Source: Yersinia ruckeri ATCC 29473 (GTDB taxonomy: Bacteria > Pseudomonadota > Gammaproteobacteria > Enterobacterales > Enterobacteriaceae). From it: a stretch of 64,000 bases of DNA. Position numbers and translations under genes: made by a program. Each line of letters starts with the position of its first letter. Within the stretch, counting starts at the first letter, position 1. Of the stretch, positions 1-7,609 are shown in pieces. The stretch lies in the NCBI RefSeq assembly GCF_000754815.1, contig NZ_KN150747.1:2139908-2203907 (forward strand), read 5' to 3'. The notes below the pieces were generated by a model. The model was not told the DNA's origin. It saw only the letters and a list, made by a program, of their open reading frames with translations, and ran no database searches.

Positions 1-229
1 TCCCTACGCGAATGGCTCCGTGGCGTTCCATCGCCAGTCGCTCAATTTCGCCGGTACGAGTTAAGTGTTTTTCCAGCTCAGGATGTTCAGTTATTGCCTG
101 CCTATTGGTTTGGGCAACAATGTGTAGCAGAGTGCTATAAAGTGGTACTTCCGTTTGGTACATCTCTGACATCGCACGTGAAAATCCGGTGCGGATTTCA
201 TCTGGCTGAACTCGCTGCGGGGTGTTCAT
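1..229 (-). CDS. ydcJ: YdcJ/HglS-like DUF1338 protein, N-terminal part (cut by window edge)
   Basis: The reverse complement reads from an ATG at 229 for 76 codons to the window edge without a stop. It starts MNTPQRVQPDEIRTGFSRAM and contains ERLAMERHGAIRVG, which matches what I recall of E. coli YdcJ (NVERHGAIRVG). The family (DUF1338) contains Fe(II)-dependent 2-oxoadipate dioxygenase/decarboxylases such as HglS of lysine catabolism. The metal-binding residues lie downstream of the visible part, so activity cannot be judged. It is transcribed away from the csp genes. Family assignment is good; the physiological substrate in this organism is unknown. Confidence 0.82.
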   Translation of the reverse strand, partial: MNTPQRVQPDEIRTGFSRAMSEMYQTEVPLYSTLLHIVAQTNRQAITEHPELEKHLTRTGEIERLAMERHGAIRVG

Positions 230-443
230 AATAGGGTCGTTCCTTTTATCGTGTTATTTATCAATTAACTGTGGGCAGGATGTTGTTTGGTATTAACAGA
301 AAATCGCTACGCATCAGTATTCAGCCCTCTTTTAGTCTAGGTTGTGGATGGGGAGTTGGCGGCTAACAGCACGAGAATATTGAGGATTTATGCGTGAGCT
401 CTCATGGGTATGACCACCATGGAAAAATAAAGAGATAAAATAG

Positions 444-472
444 TTGCACTATTGAATATTTTATGACTTAAT
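444..472 (+). promoter_or_regulatory. Possible sigma-70 promoter of the first csp gene
   Basis: A -35-like TTGCAC at 444-449 and a -10-like CTTAAT at 467-472 are 17 bp apart. The start predicted from them, near 479, would place a cold-box-like sequence within the first 20 transcribed bases, as in known cspA-type leaders. The -10 match is only 4 of 6, so this is a proposal. Confidence 0.35.
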
Positions 473-478
473 AGCGCT

Positions 479-705
479 CGGCCTGTGATACAGACCTATT
501 TATGTGTAAGAGTGTGTAGTGAGAGTATAAAAAGTACTAGCAGTTTCTCCCAAGCCGTTATCATTTGATTCCGCTTCAAAGACGAACCTTCTAAACATCT
601 CCGGTAAACAACTTCCATAAGTAACGTTCCTGAATGCAGTCCAGCTATGTTATATAGCAATAAGTGCCTTGTGGCAGGTTATTAATATTTTTGAAGGTAA
701 AGTTT
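479..705 (+). promoter_or_regulatory. Long 5' leader of csp with cold-box-like element
   Basis: About 225 bases separate the proposed start from the csp ATG, with no convincing reading frame. TGATACAGACC at 486-496 resembles the E. coli cspA cold box (TGACGTACAGA), sharing the block TACAGA. Long structured leaders of 150 or more bases that act as thermosensors are typical of cold-inducible csp genes and absent from constitutive ones. The rest of the 230-705 gap holds the divergent ydcJ upstream region. The regulatory role is inferred from family precedent. Confidence 0.5.
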
Positions 706-915
706 ATGTCTAAGAAGACAGGTCAAGTTAAATGGTTCAACGAAAGCAAAGGCTTTGGTTTTATTGAACAGAATGACGGTGGCAAAGATGTATTCGTACA
801 TTTCTCTGCAATCGCAACTGACGGATTCAAAACCCTGGCTGAAGGCCAGCGTGTAGAATATACCGTTGAAGACAGCCCGCGCGGGCCGGCTGCTGCAAAC
901 GTTGTTGCTCTGTAA
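706..915 (+). CDS. cspE: CspA-family cold-shock RNA chaperone
   Basis: A 69-residue protein forming a single cold-shock (OB-fold) domain. Both RNA-binding motifs are intact: RNP1 as KGFGFI near residues 16-21 and RNP2 as VFVHF near 31-35. Such proteins bind single-stranded RNA and melt structure, aiding translation and antitermination at low temperature. The start at 706 is preferred over an upstream in-frame one at 664 because it gives the family's standard length and [11 protein letters not shown] beginning, and TGAAGGTAAAG lies just upstream. The long leader suggests cold induction. The exact paralogue name (cspA, cspC or cspE) is uncertain. Confidence 0.93.
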   Translation: MSKKTGQVKWFNESKGFGFIEQNDGGKDVFVHFSAIATDGFKTLAEGQRVEYTVEDSPRGPAAANVVAL

Positions 916-1003
916 TTCAGAGATTAATAATGTTTAGAATATTCCAGAATCTGAAACGGTAAAGCAAATGCGCTAACCGTTTACTTGGATATTTAAAAAT
1001 TAT

Positions 1004-1028
1004 AAAACCCGCATTATGCGGGTTTTTT
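1004..1028 (+). terminator. Rho-independent terminator of the first csp gene
   Basis: AAAACCCGCA pairs with TGCGGGTTTT around a three-base loop (1004-1013 with 1017-1026) and runs into six Ts. It lies about 90 bases after the csp stop codon. Confidence 0.92.
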
Positions 1029-1137
1029 CATTAATTCAAGCTCATAGAGGTTTAATCAAAAACTTTAGGATGGGCAACTGCATCTAAACAATAAATAAAA
1101 ATGAGTTGTTAGGATGCCCAGTAAAAGGATATTTATT

Positions 1138-1347
1138 ATGATGTTAAAAATGGGTCGGGTGAAATGGTTCAACCAGCTGAAAGGCTACGGTTTTATTTCG
1201 CCACTCGATGGTGGGCTGGATGTTTATGTCAGCAAAACGGCAATTGCCAACACCAAAAATAAATCACTGAGTGAAGGACAAAACGTTGAGTTCTCCACTT
1301 ATAAAAGTATTCACGGGCCCTCTGCGGCTGATGTGATCGCTTTCTAA
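1138..1347 (+). CDS. Divergent CspA-family paralogue
   Basis: A cold-shock-domain protein of 69 residues if started at the ATG at 1138, which follows AAAAGGA at 8 bases. An in-frame ATG at 1114 lacks a ribosome site. RNP1 is KGYGFI, but RNP2 reads VYVSK in place of VFVHF, losing the conserved histidine and phenylalanine. Several core basic and aromatic residues are also changed. It sits 220 bases behind an ordinary csp gene, has its own terminator, and probably arose by tandem duplication. RNA binding may be weaker or altered in specificity. Similar degenerate paralogues (E. coli CspF, CspH) exist and have no firm role. The fold is confident; the function is not. Confidence 0.85.
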   Translation: MMLKMGRVKWFNQLKGYGFISPLDGGLDVYVSKTAIANTKNKSLSEGQNVEFSTYKSIHGPSAADVIAF

Positions 1348-1350
1348 AGC

Positions 1351-1374
1351 AAACGGCTACCTCGGTAGCCGTTT
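1351..1374 (+). terminator. Terminator-like hairpin after the second csp gene
   Basis: AAACGGCTACC at 1351-1361 is perfectly repeated in inverse at 1364-1374, only three bases past the stop codon. The T-rich tail is interrupted (TTTGTATTTT). It is probably the intrinsic terminator. Confidence 0.8.
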
Positions 1375-1431
1375 GTATTTTAGCGATGTAATATTTTAAA
1401 GCGATAATGGTGCAGGTGCTCTTTATGCTTA

Positions 1432-1465
1432 CATTAAGATCAATACCCTGACCACGATCTTAATG
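1432..1465. repeat. 10-bp perfect inverted repeat in csp-ycaR gap
   Basis: CATTAAGATC at 1432-1441 is mirrored by GATCTTAATG at 1456-1465, with 14 bases between. There is no T run after it. It could be an RNA hairpin or a dimeric-protein site. Confidence 0.6.
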
Positions 1466-1532
1466 ACTAAAGTTAGCGAACATCGCGATGATTTTATGGA
1501 ACAGTTTCATCTTTGGCTCAATAGTTATGTTA

Positions 1533-1548
1533 TGTGATGTACATCACA
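1533..1548. promoter_or_regulatory. Perfect CRP-type operator
   Basis: TGTGATGTACATCACA is a perfect 16-bp palindrome and matches the CRP consensus TGTGA-N6-TCACA at every specified base. A -10-like CATAAT at 1600-1605 would put the operator centre near -71, a known class I position. The nearest downstream genes are ycaR and kdsB, 210 bases away. CRP binding is inferred from the match. FNR is less likely because its core is TTGAT-N4-ATCAA. Confidence 0.68.
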
Positions 1549-1679
1549 AAATTCTACTCTTCGCATTTCAGCATATCAATAACAACCACACCAAAAGTGC
1601 ATAATATTTACGGATAGTTGCAATGGATGACTGAGCGTTGCAATGAGCTAAATATTCCTTTGATCAATGTAATATCGAG

Positions 1680-1707
1680 TTGGTTAACCTGTCTGACGGG
1701 ATATGCT
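1680..1707 (+). promoter_or_regulatory. Possible ycaR-kdsB promoter
   Basis: TTGGTT at 1680-1685 and TATGCT at 1702-1707 are separated by 16 bp and lie 50 bases before the ycaR start. Both boxes are partial matches to the sigma-70 consensus. Confidence 0.35.
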
Positions 1708-1757
1708 ATCCTCCTAGACTTTCCCGCTGTCTATGACTCCACTTCTTCGGAGGGTGT

Positions 1758-1940
1758 ATGGATCACCGTTTACTCGAAATTGTTGCTTGCCCGGTGTGTA
1801 ACGGCAAACTGTATTTTAATAAAGAAAATCTGGAGTTGGTGTGTAAAGCCGACAATCTGGCTTATCCCGTGCGTGATGGCATTCCAGTATTGCTGGAGAA
1901 CGAAGCACGCGCACTTTCCGTCGATGAGAAACACGCATGA
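1758..1940 (+). CDS. ycaR: YcaR, Trm112-family small protein (UPF0434)
   Basis: A 60-residue protein beginning [20 protein letters not shown], with the CPVC knuckle at residues 11-14 typical of the Trm112/YcaR fold. Eukaryotic relatives activate methyltransferases; the bacterial role is not established. A strong GGAGGG lies 4-9 bases before the ATG. Its stop overlaps the kdsB start as ATGA, so the two are translationally coupled, as in E. coli. A longer overlapping frame at 1618 lacks homology and is a shadow. Confidence 0.93.
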   Translation: MDHRLLEIVACPVCNGKLYFNKENLELVCKADNLAYPVRDGIPVLLENEARALSVDEKHA

Positions 1941-2695
1941 GTTTTATCGCGATTATTCCTGCACGCTATGCGTCAACCCGTTTACCGGGTAAACCTCTGG
2001 CCGATATTGGTGGTAAACCGATGGTGGTTCACGTGATGGAACGGGCTTTAGAGTCTGGAGCCAGCCGGGTTATCGTTGCAACGGACCATGAAGATGTGAT
2101 GCGGGCGGTAGAGGCTGCGGGTGGCGAAGTGTGTCTGACGCGAGTGGATCACCAATCTGGTACCGAACGTTTGGCTGAGGTGATTGAGCATTACGGTTTT
2201 GCTGATGACGACATTATTGTCAATGTGCAAGGCGATGAGCCCCTGATCCCACCGGTTATTATCCGTCAGGTCGCGAATAATTTGGCTGCATCCCGCGCGG
2301 GTATGGCCACGCTTGCGGTACCGATTGAAAGCAGCGAAGAGGCATTTAACCCGAATGCGGTCAAAGTTGTGATGGATGCTCAGGGTTACGCGCTCTATTT
2401 CTCCCGCGCAGCTATTCCCTGGGAGCGTGAGCGTTTTGCTCAATCTAAAGACAGTATCGGTGACTGTTTTCTCCGCCACATAGGTATTTATGCATATCGA
2501 GCTGGTTTTATTCGTCGCTATGTTAATTGGGCACCAAGTAAATTGGAGCAAATAGAATTACTCGAGCAATTGCGAGTTCTGTGGTACGGCGAAAAAATTC
2601 ATGTTGCTGTTGCCGAAGCGGCTCCAACTGTAGGTGTTGATACGCTAGAAGACCTGCAAAGAGTTCGGGAAATCCTGCTCAAAAAATGTAATTAA
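1937..2695 (+). CDS. kdsB: KdsB, 3-deoxy-manno-octulosonate cytidylyltransferase
   Basis: It activates Kdo as CMP-Kdo with CTP for lipid A-core synthesis in the cytoplasm. At 252 residues it is close to the E. coli enzyme. The nucleotide-binding start [15 protein letters not shown] (residues 7-21) and the QGDEPL motif (98-103) that holds the metal aspartate are intact. The gene starts inside the ycaR stop codon. The lpxK and msbA genes that precede it in E. coli are not upstream here; csp genes are instead. Confidence 0.98.
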   Translation: MSFIAIIPARYASTRLPGKPLADIGGKPMVVHVMERALESGASRVIVATDHEDVMRAVEAAGGEVCLTRVDHQSGTERLAEVIEHYGFADDDIIVNVQGDEPLIPPVIIRQVANNLAASRAGMATLAVPIESSEEAFNPNAVKVVMDAQGYALYFSRAAIPWERERFAQSKDSIGDCFLRHIGIYAYRAGFIRRYVNWAPSKLEQIELLEQLRVLWYGEKIHVAVAEAAPTVGVDTLEDLQRVREILLKKCN

Positions 2696-2882
2696 TTAAT
2701 CGTCACGGTGAGAGCCTGGACACTTATTTATTCTAAACGCCGGGTTGCCAGTCCTCTCGGCGTTGTTATATTGACTGCTTTTTCTTTTTGCCTCCCTTTT
2801 GTTTGATCTGTGTTCTGGAAATATCTTTTGCCTGCTTCCATTATGGGATTTCACCCCTGAGCTAATAATAGGCAAATCAGGT

Positions 2883-3776
2883 ATGGAACAGTTAAAAGCT
2901 GAATTAAGCGTGGTACTGGGCGAGTCGATCACCCGCCTCGAATGCGTGAGTGAGCAACCCTATGCCCATTTGTACGCTATTTATGATCGGCAGGGGCAGG
3001 CGATTCCTTTACTGGCAAAAAGCTATGTCTGCCAGGGGATTGCTCAGCAAGAAGCCTATAAACTGTCGATGCTGGCGCGGGAAGGTGATATTCGTCTGCC
3101 AACAGTATACGGGCTGGTTATGACTCATCAGGCGCCCTATAAAGAAATCTTGCTCATGGAGCGGTTGCGCGGCGTATCGGCAGAGGCACCTCCAAGAACC
3201 GGGGATCGCTGGAATGCGCTGATGGATCAAATTGTTGAAGGCGTATTAGCCTGGCACCGCATTGACAGTCACGGTTGCGTTGGTAATGTGGACAGCATTC
3301 AGGAAAATAACTGGTTCAACTGGTATCAACAGCGAGTAGAAGTGCTTTGGGCCAGCGTCAGCAACTTGAATTCACCGTTAATCACACGGGACGATCGCGC
3401 GGTGCTTTACCGTTCCCGTGCTTGCTTATCCCAGTTGTTCGCTGATTTTGATGACAGTTGTGTACTGGTTCACGGCAATTTGTCATTGCGTAGTATGCTG
3501 AAAGATTCTCGTAGCGATCAATTGCTGGCGATGTTGAATCCCGGCCCGGTGCTGTGGGCTCCCCGCGAATACGATCTGTTCCGCCTGAGTGACGAAGGGA
3601 TGTCGACTCAGCTACTTTATCGTTACCTTAGCAAGGCACCGGTATCAGAGGCATTTGTCTATCGCCGTTGGCTATACACACTGTGGGAGTTGGTGGGGCG
3701 ATTTATTCACACCGGTTATTTTGACCGTCCCCTTTTCGATCTTGCTGCCAGCCAGTTATTGCCTTGGCTGGCATAA
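2883..3776 (+). CDS. ycbJ: YcbJ, aminoglycoside-phosphotransferase-fold protein
   Basis: With the ATG at 2883 the product is 297 residues, the length of E. coli YcbJ; an in-frame start at 2799 adds 28 residues without homology. The fold resembles small-molecule kinases: VLVHGNLSLRSML near residue 200 occupies the place of the catalytic loop HGDLHxxN, but N replaces the usual catalytic D and the downstream metal motif is not clear, so it may be a pseudokinase. Its substrate is unknown. The gene keeps its E. coli position between kdsB and elyC, convergent with elyC. Confidence 0.85.
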   Translation: MEQLKAELSVVLGESITRLECVSEQPYAHLYAIYDRQGQAIPLLAKSYVCQGIAQQEAYKLSMLAREGDIRLPTVYGLVMTHQAPYKEILLMERLRGVSAEAPPRTGDRWNALMDQIVEGVLAWHRIDSHGCVGNVDSIQENNWFNWYQQRVEVLWASVSNLNSPLITRDDRAVLYRSRACLSQLFADFDDSCVLVHGNLSLRSMLKDSRSDQLLAMLNPGPVLWAPREYDLFRLSDEGMSTQLLYRYLSKAPVSEAFVYRRWLYTLWELVGRFIHTGYFDRPLFDLAASQLLPWLA

Positions 3777-3807
3777 TGTCGTTGATTTATGCCGTAGATT
3801 GTGGCGT

Positions 3808-4587
3808 TTATTCTGCTGTCGCATCTGGTGATGGTTGTTTAATCCATTGCCATAGACGACCTAAGGTTTCATACCAAGCACGCTCACTGTGAGAAAGAGC
3901 ATTAGCGCTTGGGAAAATTCTTTCCCAATTGTGCAGTGGCGTAGTCACCGCCAGTTGATTTGCTGGCGCAGGAATTGGCTGCATCCCGTTATCGGTAAAG
4001 AATTTAATGGCACGAGGCAGATGATTGGCCGATGTGACCAACAAGAACGGTTTATTTCCTACTAATAAGGCAACTTCAGCCGCTTCCTCTTCTGTATCTT
4101 TCGGTTTTTCCAACGCGATAATATCTGTTACTGGTACACCTAAACTTTCTGCAACCCCTGCTGCGGTGCGAGCACTGCTTTGTACACCGTCAGGCCCCGA
4201 TCCGCCGGTAAAGACCAACTTACTGCCCGGTTGCTGTAAATAAAGTCGGATGCCTTCGGTGACTCTTGGCAAACTGTTCGGAAATAAATTTGCGCTCGGT
4301 GCCCAATTCGGATTAAAGGTATAGCCGCCACCGAGGACAACAATGTAATCTACCCGGTCATGGCCATGATAAGTGGCATACTTATTTTCGATAGGTAGTA
4401 ATAAACGATCGGCTACCGGTTGTAGACTAATAAGCAATAATACCAGACAGCTTATTGTAATTAGTATCTTGCCGCTTTTTTGCCAGCGGGTGAACCACAA
4501 TAGGACTAAAGCCAATCCTATCAATATCAGCAAAAGTGGTAGCGGCATTAATAACCCGCCGAGGTACTTTTTTAGAGTAAATAACAT
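3808..4587 (-). CDS. elyC: ElyC, inner-membrane DUF218 envelope factor
   Basis: The ATG at 4587 gives 259 residues, identical in length to E. coli ElyC (YcbC); an 18-residue N-terminal extension is possible but not conserved. Two hydrophobic segments near residues 12-30 and 38-55 precede a DUF218 domain beginning VDYIVVLGGGYTFN and including FTGGSG and VTSANHLPRA. In E. coli ElyC supports peptidoglycan and undecaprenyl-lipid metabolism at low temperature. It is divergent from cmoM across 205 bases. Confidence 0.95.
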   Translation of the reverse strand: MLFTLKKYLGGLLMPLPLLLILIGLALVLLWFTRWQKSGKILITISCLVLLLISLQPVADRLLLPIENKYATYHGHDRVDYIVVLGGGYTFNPNWAPSANLFPNSLPRVTEGIRLYLQQPGSKLVFTGGSGPDGVQSSARTAAGVAESLGVPVTDIIALEKPKDTEEEAAEVALLVGNKPFLLVTSANHLPRAIKFFTDNGMQPIPAPANQLAVTTPLHNWERIFPSANALSHSERAWYETLGRLWQWIKQPSPDATAE

Positions 4588-4792
4588 GAAAAACGAACCT
4601 TTTGGTTGAAAAAACGGCATCCGGGCGGGATTCCTGCCCAAGAAGATTTATTCTCTGTCTGGCTGTGCCAAAATAGCATATTTGGGGCGAGCTCTTTTTC
4701 CCAATCGTTATATACCCGATAGATTTCCCGTTGTACTTCCAGCGACAACGGAAAAGTGAAGGGTGTAGATTTCATTAACGGAGCGGTTGTTC

Positions 4793-5581
4793 ATGCAGCA
4801 GGATCGCAATTTTGATGATATTGCCGAGAAGTTCTCGCGCAATATCTATGGCACGACGAAGGGAATGATTCGTCAGGCGGTGGTTTGGCAAGATATCACC
4901 GGACTGTTAGCACAGTTGCCACAGCGACCGCTACGGATACTTGATGCCGGTGGTGGTGAAGGGCATATGGCCTGTCAACTGGCTGCGCTCGGTCACCATG
5001 TTGTGTTATGCGACCTTTCTGGCGAGATGATTCAGCGTGCAGCGGCGGCGGCGCAGGAAAAAGGTGTGAGCCACAACATGCAATTTATACAAAGTCCGGC
5101 TCAGGATATCACCCGACATTTGGAACAGCCGGTTGATCTGGTATTGTTTCACGCAGTGTTGGAGTGGATTGCCGAGCCTGAACAGGTTTTGCAGGTTCTT
5201 TGTGATGCATTAATTCCCGGTGGTGCGCTGTCGCTAATGTTCTTCAATTCGAACGGATTGGTGATGCGCAATGCCGTATTGGGTAATTTTCAGTTGGCAA
5301 CGCCTGATGTGAAAAGACGCCGTCGGCGTTCTTTGTCACCGCAATATCCTTTGGATCCACCTAAAGTCTATGGCTGGCTTGAGCAAATGGGGATGACCAT
5401 TAGCGGAAAGACGGGGGTGCGGGTGTTTCATGATTACCTGAAGAACAAACAGCAGCAGGTCGAAGAATTTGCTGAATTATTGGCGCTGGAACAGCGCTAT
5501 TGTCGGCAGGAACCCTTTATCAGTTTGGGGCGCTACGTGCATGTGATGGCGTTTAAGCCGAATCTGAAGGACCAACTATGA
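4793..5581 (+). CDS. cmoM: CmoM, tRNA cmo5U34 carboxymethyl methyltransferase
   Basis: A class I SAM methyltransferase of 262 residues from the ATG at 4793, with the SAM loop DAGGGEG at residues 51-57. CmoM (formerly SmtA) methyl-esterifies 5-carboxymethoxyuridine at the tRNA wobble position. A TTG at 4787 is also in frame, but GGAG at 4780-4783 is better spaced for the ATG, and MQQDRNFDD matches the E. coli start. The stop overlaps mukF as ATGA, beginning the cmoM-mukF-mukE-mukB operon. Confidence 0.96.
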   Translation: MQQDRNFDDIAEKFSRNIYGTTKGMIRQAVVWQDITGLLAQLPQRPLRILDAGGGEGHMACQLAALGHHVVLCDLSGEMIQRAAAAAQEKGVSHNMQFIQSPAQDITRHLEQPVDLVLFHAVLEWIAEPEQVLQVLCDALIPGGALSLMFFNSNGLVMRNAVLGNFQLATPDVKRRRRRSLSPQYPLDPPKVYGWLEQMGMTISGKTGVRVFHDYLKNKQQQVEEFAELLALEQRYCRQEPFISLGRYVHVMAFKPNLKDQL

Positions 5582-6900
5582 GTGAATTTTCCCAGACAGT
5601 ACCCGAACTGGTCGCCTGGGCGCGAAAAAATGATTTCTCGATTTCGCTGCCAACCGAACGTTTGGCATTTATTCTGGCTATTGCCACCTTAAACGGTGAG
5701 CGGCTGGATGGCGAAATGAGTGAAGGCGAATTGATTGACGCATTTCGTCACGTCAGTAAAGGCTTTGAACAAACCCATGAAACGGTTGCCGTCCGGGCGA
5801 ATAATGCCATCAATGACATGGTTCGGCAGCGTATTCTTAACCGCTTTACCAGCGAGCTGGCGGATGGTAATGCGATCTACCGCCTGACGCCATTGGGAAT
5901 CGGCATTACCGATTATTACATTCGCCAGCGTGAGTTTTCCACGCTGCGCCTTTCCATGCAGTTATCCATTGTGGCTCAAGAGTTACTGCGAGCGGCAGAA
6001 GCCGCAGAAGAAGGTGGTGATGAGTTTCACTGGCATCGCAATGTATTTGCGCCGTTAAAATACTCGGTAGCGGAAATTTTTGACAGTATCGATATGACCC
6101 AGCGTCTGATGGATGAGCAGCAACACAGCGTGAAAGAAGATATTGCTGCCCTGCTGAATCAGGACTGGCGGGCGGCGATTGCCAGCTGTGAGCTGTTATT
6201 GTCCGAAACTTCAGGCACGCTGCGTGAGTTGCAGGATACGCTGGAAGCCGCTGGTGATAAATTGCAGGCCAATTTGTTGCGTATTCAGGAAGCGACCATC
6301 GGCAACGCCGGTCTGGATCTGGTGGATAAACTGGTCTTTGATTTACAGAGCAAATTGGATCGTATTATCAGTTGGGGCCAACAGGCTATCGACCTGTGGA
6401 TCGGTTATGACCGTCACGTTCACAAGTTTATCCGTACTGCGATTGATATGGATAAAAATCGCGTGTTTTCCCAGCGCTTGCGCCAATCGGTACAGAACTA
6501 CTTCGACAACCCTTGGGCGCTGACCTACGCCAACGCCGATCGCATGCTGGATATGCGCGATGAAGAAATGGCGCTGCGCAGTGAAGAAGTGACCGGGGAG
6601 CTACCTGCGGATCTCGAATTTGAAGAGTTCAACGAAATCCGTGAACAGATTGCCGCCATGATCGAGCAAGCCTTGCTGGTATACCAACAGCAGAAGCTAC
6701 CGCTTAATCTGGGGGAAGTGATGCGCGACTATCTTGCGCAATATCCGCGTGCTCGTCATTTCGACGTGGCTCGTATCCTGGTCGACCAGGCGGTTCGCCT
6801 CGGTGTGGCCGAAGCCGATTTTTCAGGATTACCGGCAGAATGGCTGGCGATCAATGATTACGGAGCCAAGGTGCAGGCACATGTCATCGACAAATATTGA
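5578..6900 (+). CDS. mukF: MukF, kleisin subunit of the MukBEF condensin
   Basis: 440 residues, exactly the E. coli length. MukF bridges MukB heads, binds MukE and dimerises through an N-terminal winged-helix region; the C-terminal winged helix binds the MukB head. The acidic linker around [18 protein letters not shown] (about residue 340) lies where the MukE-binding linker is expected. It starts inside the cmoM stop and ends 20 bases inside mukE, giving tight coupling of subunit synthesis. Confidence 0.98.
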   Translation: MSEFSQTVPELVAWARKNDFSISLPTERLAFILAIATLNGERLDGEMSEGELIDAFRHVSKGFEQTHETVAVRANNAINDMVRQRILNRFTSELADGNAIYRLTPLGIGITDYYIRQREFSTLRLSMQLSIVAQELLRAAEAAEEGGDEFHWHRNVFAPLKYSVAEIFDSIDMTQRLMDEQQHSVKEDIAALLNQDWRAAIASCELLLSETSGTLRELQDTLEAAGDKLQANLLRIQEATIGNAGLDLVDKLVFDLQSKLDRIISWGQQAIDLWIGYDRHVHKFIRTAIDMDKNRVFSQRLRQSVQNYFDNPWALTYANADRMLDMRDEEMALRSEEVTGELPADLEFEEFNEIREQIAAMIEQALLVYQQQKLPLNLGEVMRDYLAQYPRARHFDVARILVDQAVRLGVAEADFSGLPAEWLAINDYGAKVQAHVIDKY

Positions 6901-7609
6901 ATCAGTAATGCCAGCTAAACTGGCACAGGCATTGGCTAACTCATTGTTTCCGGCTTTAGACAGTCAGCTGCGCGCTGGGCGTCATATCGGTATTGATGAA
7001 TTGGATAATCATGCCTTCCTGATGGATTTTCAGGATCAATTGGAAGAGTTTTATAGCCGTTATAATGTTGAACTCATTCGTGCGCCAGAAGGTTTCTTCT
7101 ATTTGCGTCCGCGTTCAACCACGTTGATTCCGCGTTCGGTACTCTCCGAACTGGACATGATGGTGGGTAAAATTCTGTGTTATCTCTACCTTAGCCCGGA
7201 ACGTCTGGCCCATGAGGGTATTTTCAGCCAGCAGGAAATGTATGAAGAACTGCTGAGTCTGGCGGATGAGAGCAAATTGCTGAAGTTTGTTAATCAGCGC
7301 TCAACCGGTTCCGATGTTGATAAGCAAAAGTTGCAAGAAAAAGTGCGAACCTCTCTCAACCGCTTACGCCGTTTGGGGATGCTCTACTTTATGGGCAACG
7401 ACAATAGCAAATTTCGCATTACGGAAGCCGTTTTCCGCTTTGGTGCCGATGTGCGCAGCGGTGACGACGCACGCGAAGCACAGTTACGCATGATTCGTGA
7501 TGGTGAAGCGATGGCGGTAGAAAACAGCCTGTCGCTGCAAGACGATAACGATGAAAACGAATCAACCCTGGCGAATGCCGCGGACAGTGCAGAGGATGAA
7601 CAGGAATGA
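6881..7609 (+). CDS. mukE: MukE, kleisin-associated (KITE) subunit of MukBEF
   Basis: The ATG at 6881 gives 242 residues and the conserved beginning [20 protein letters not shown]; the open frame continues upstream to 6734, but only inside mukF. Two winged-helix domains (to about residue 210) carry the near-invariant block [20 protein letters not shown]. The C-terminal acidic tail is a little longer than that of E. coli (234 residues). MukE binds the MukF linker and modulates MukB ATPase and DNA loading. Its stop overlaps mukB as ATGA. Confidence 0.98.
   Translation: MSSTNIESVMPAKLAQALANSLFPALDSQLRAGRHIGIDELDNHAFLMDFQDQLEEFYSRYNVELIRAPEGFFYLRPRSTTLIPRSVLSELDMMVGKILCYLYLSPERLAHEGIFSQQEMYEELLSLADESKLLKFVNQRSTGSDVDKQKLQEKVRTSLNRLRRLGMLYFMGNDNSKFRITEAVFRFGADVRSGDDAREAQLRMIRDGEAMAVENSLSLQDDNDENESTLANAADSAEDEQE

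Noticed and set aside
1618-1992. 124-codon frame overlapping ycaR and kdsB starts
   Set aside because: No homology, out of frame with two well-supported genes, and no ribosome site.
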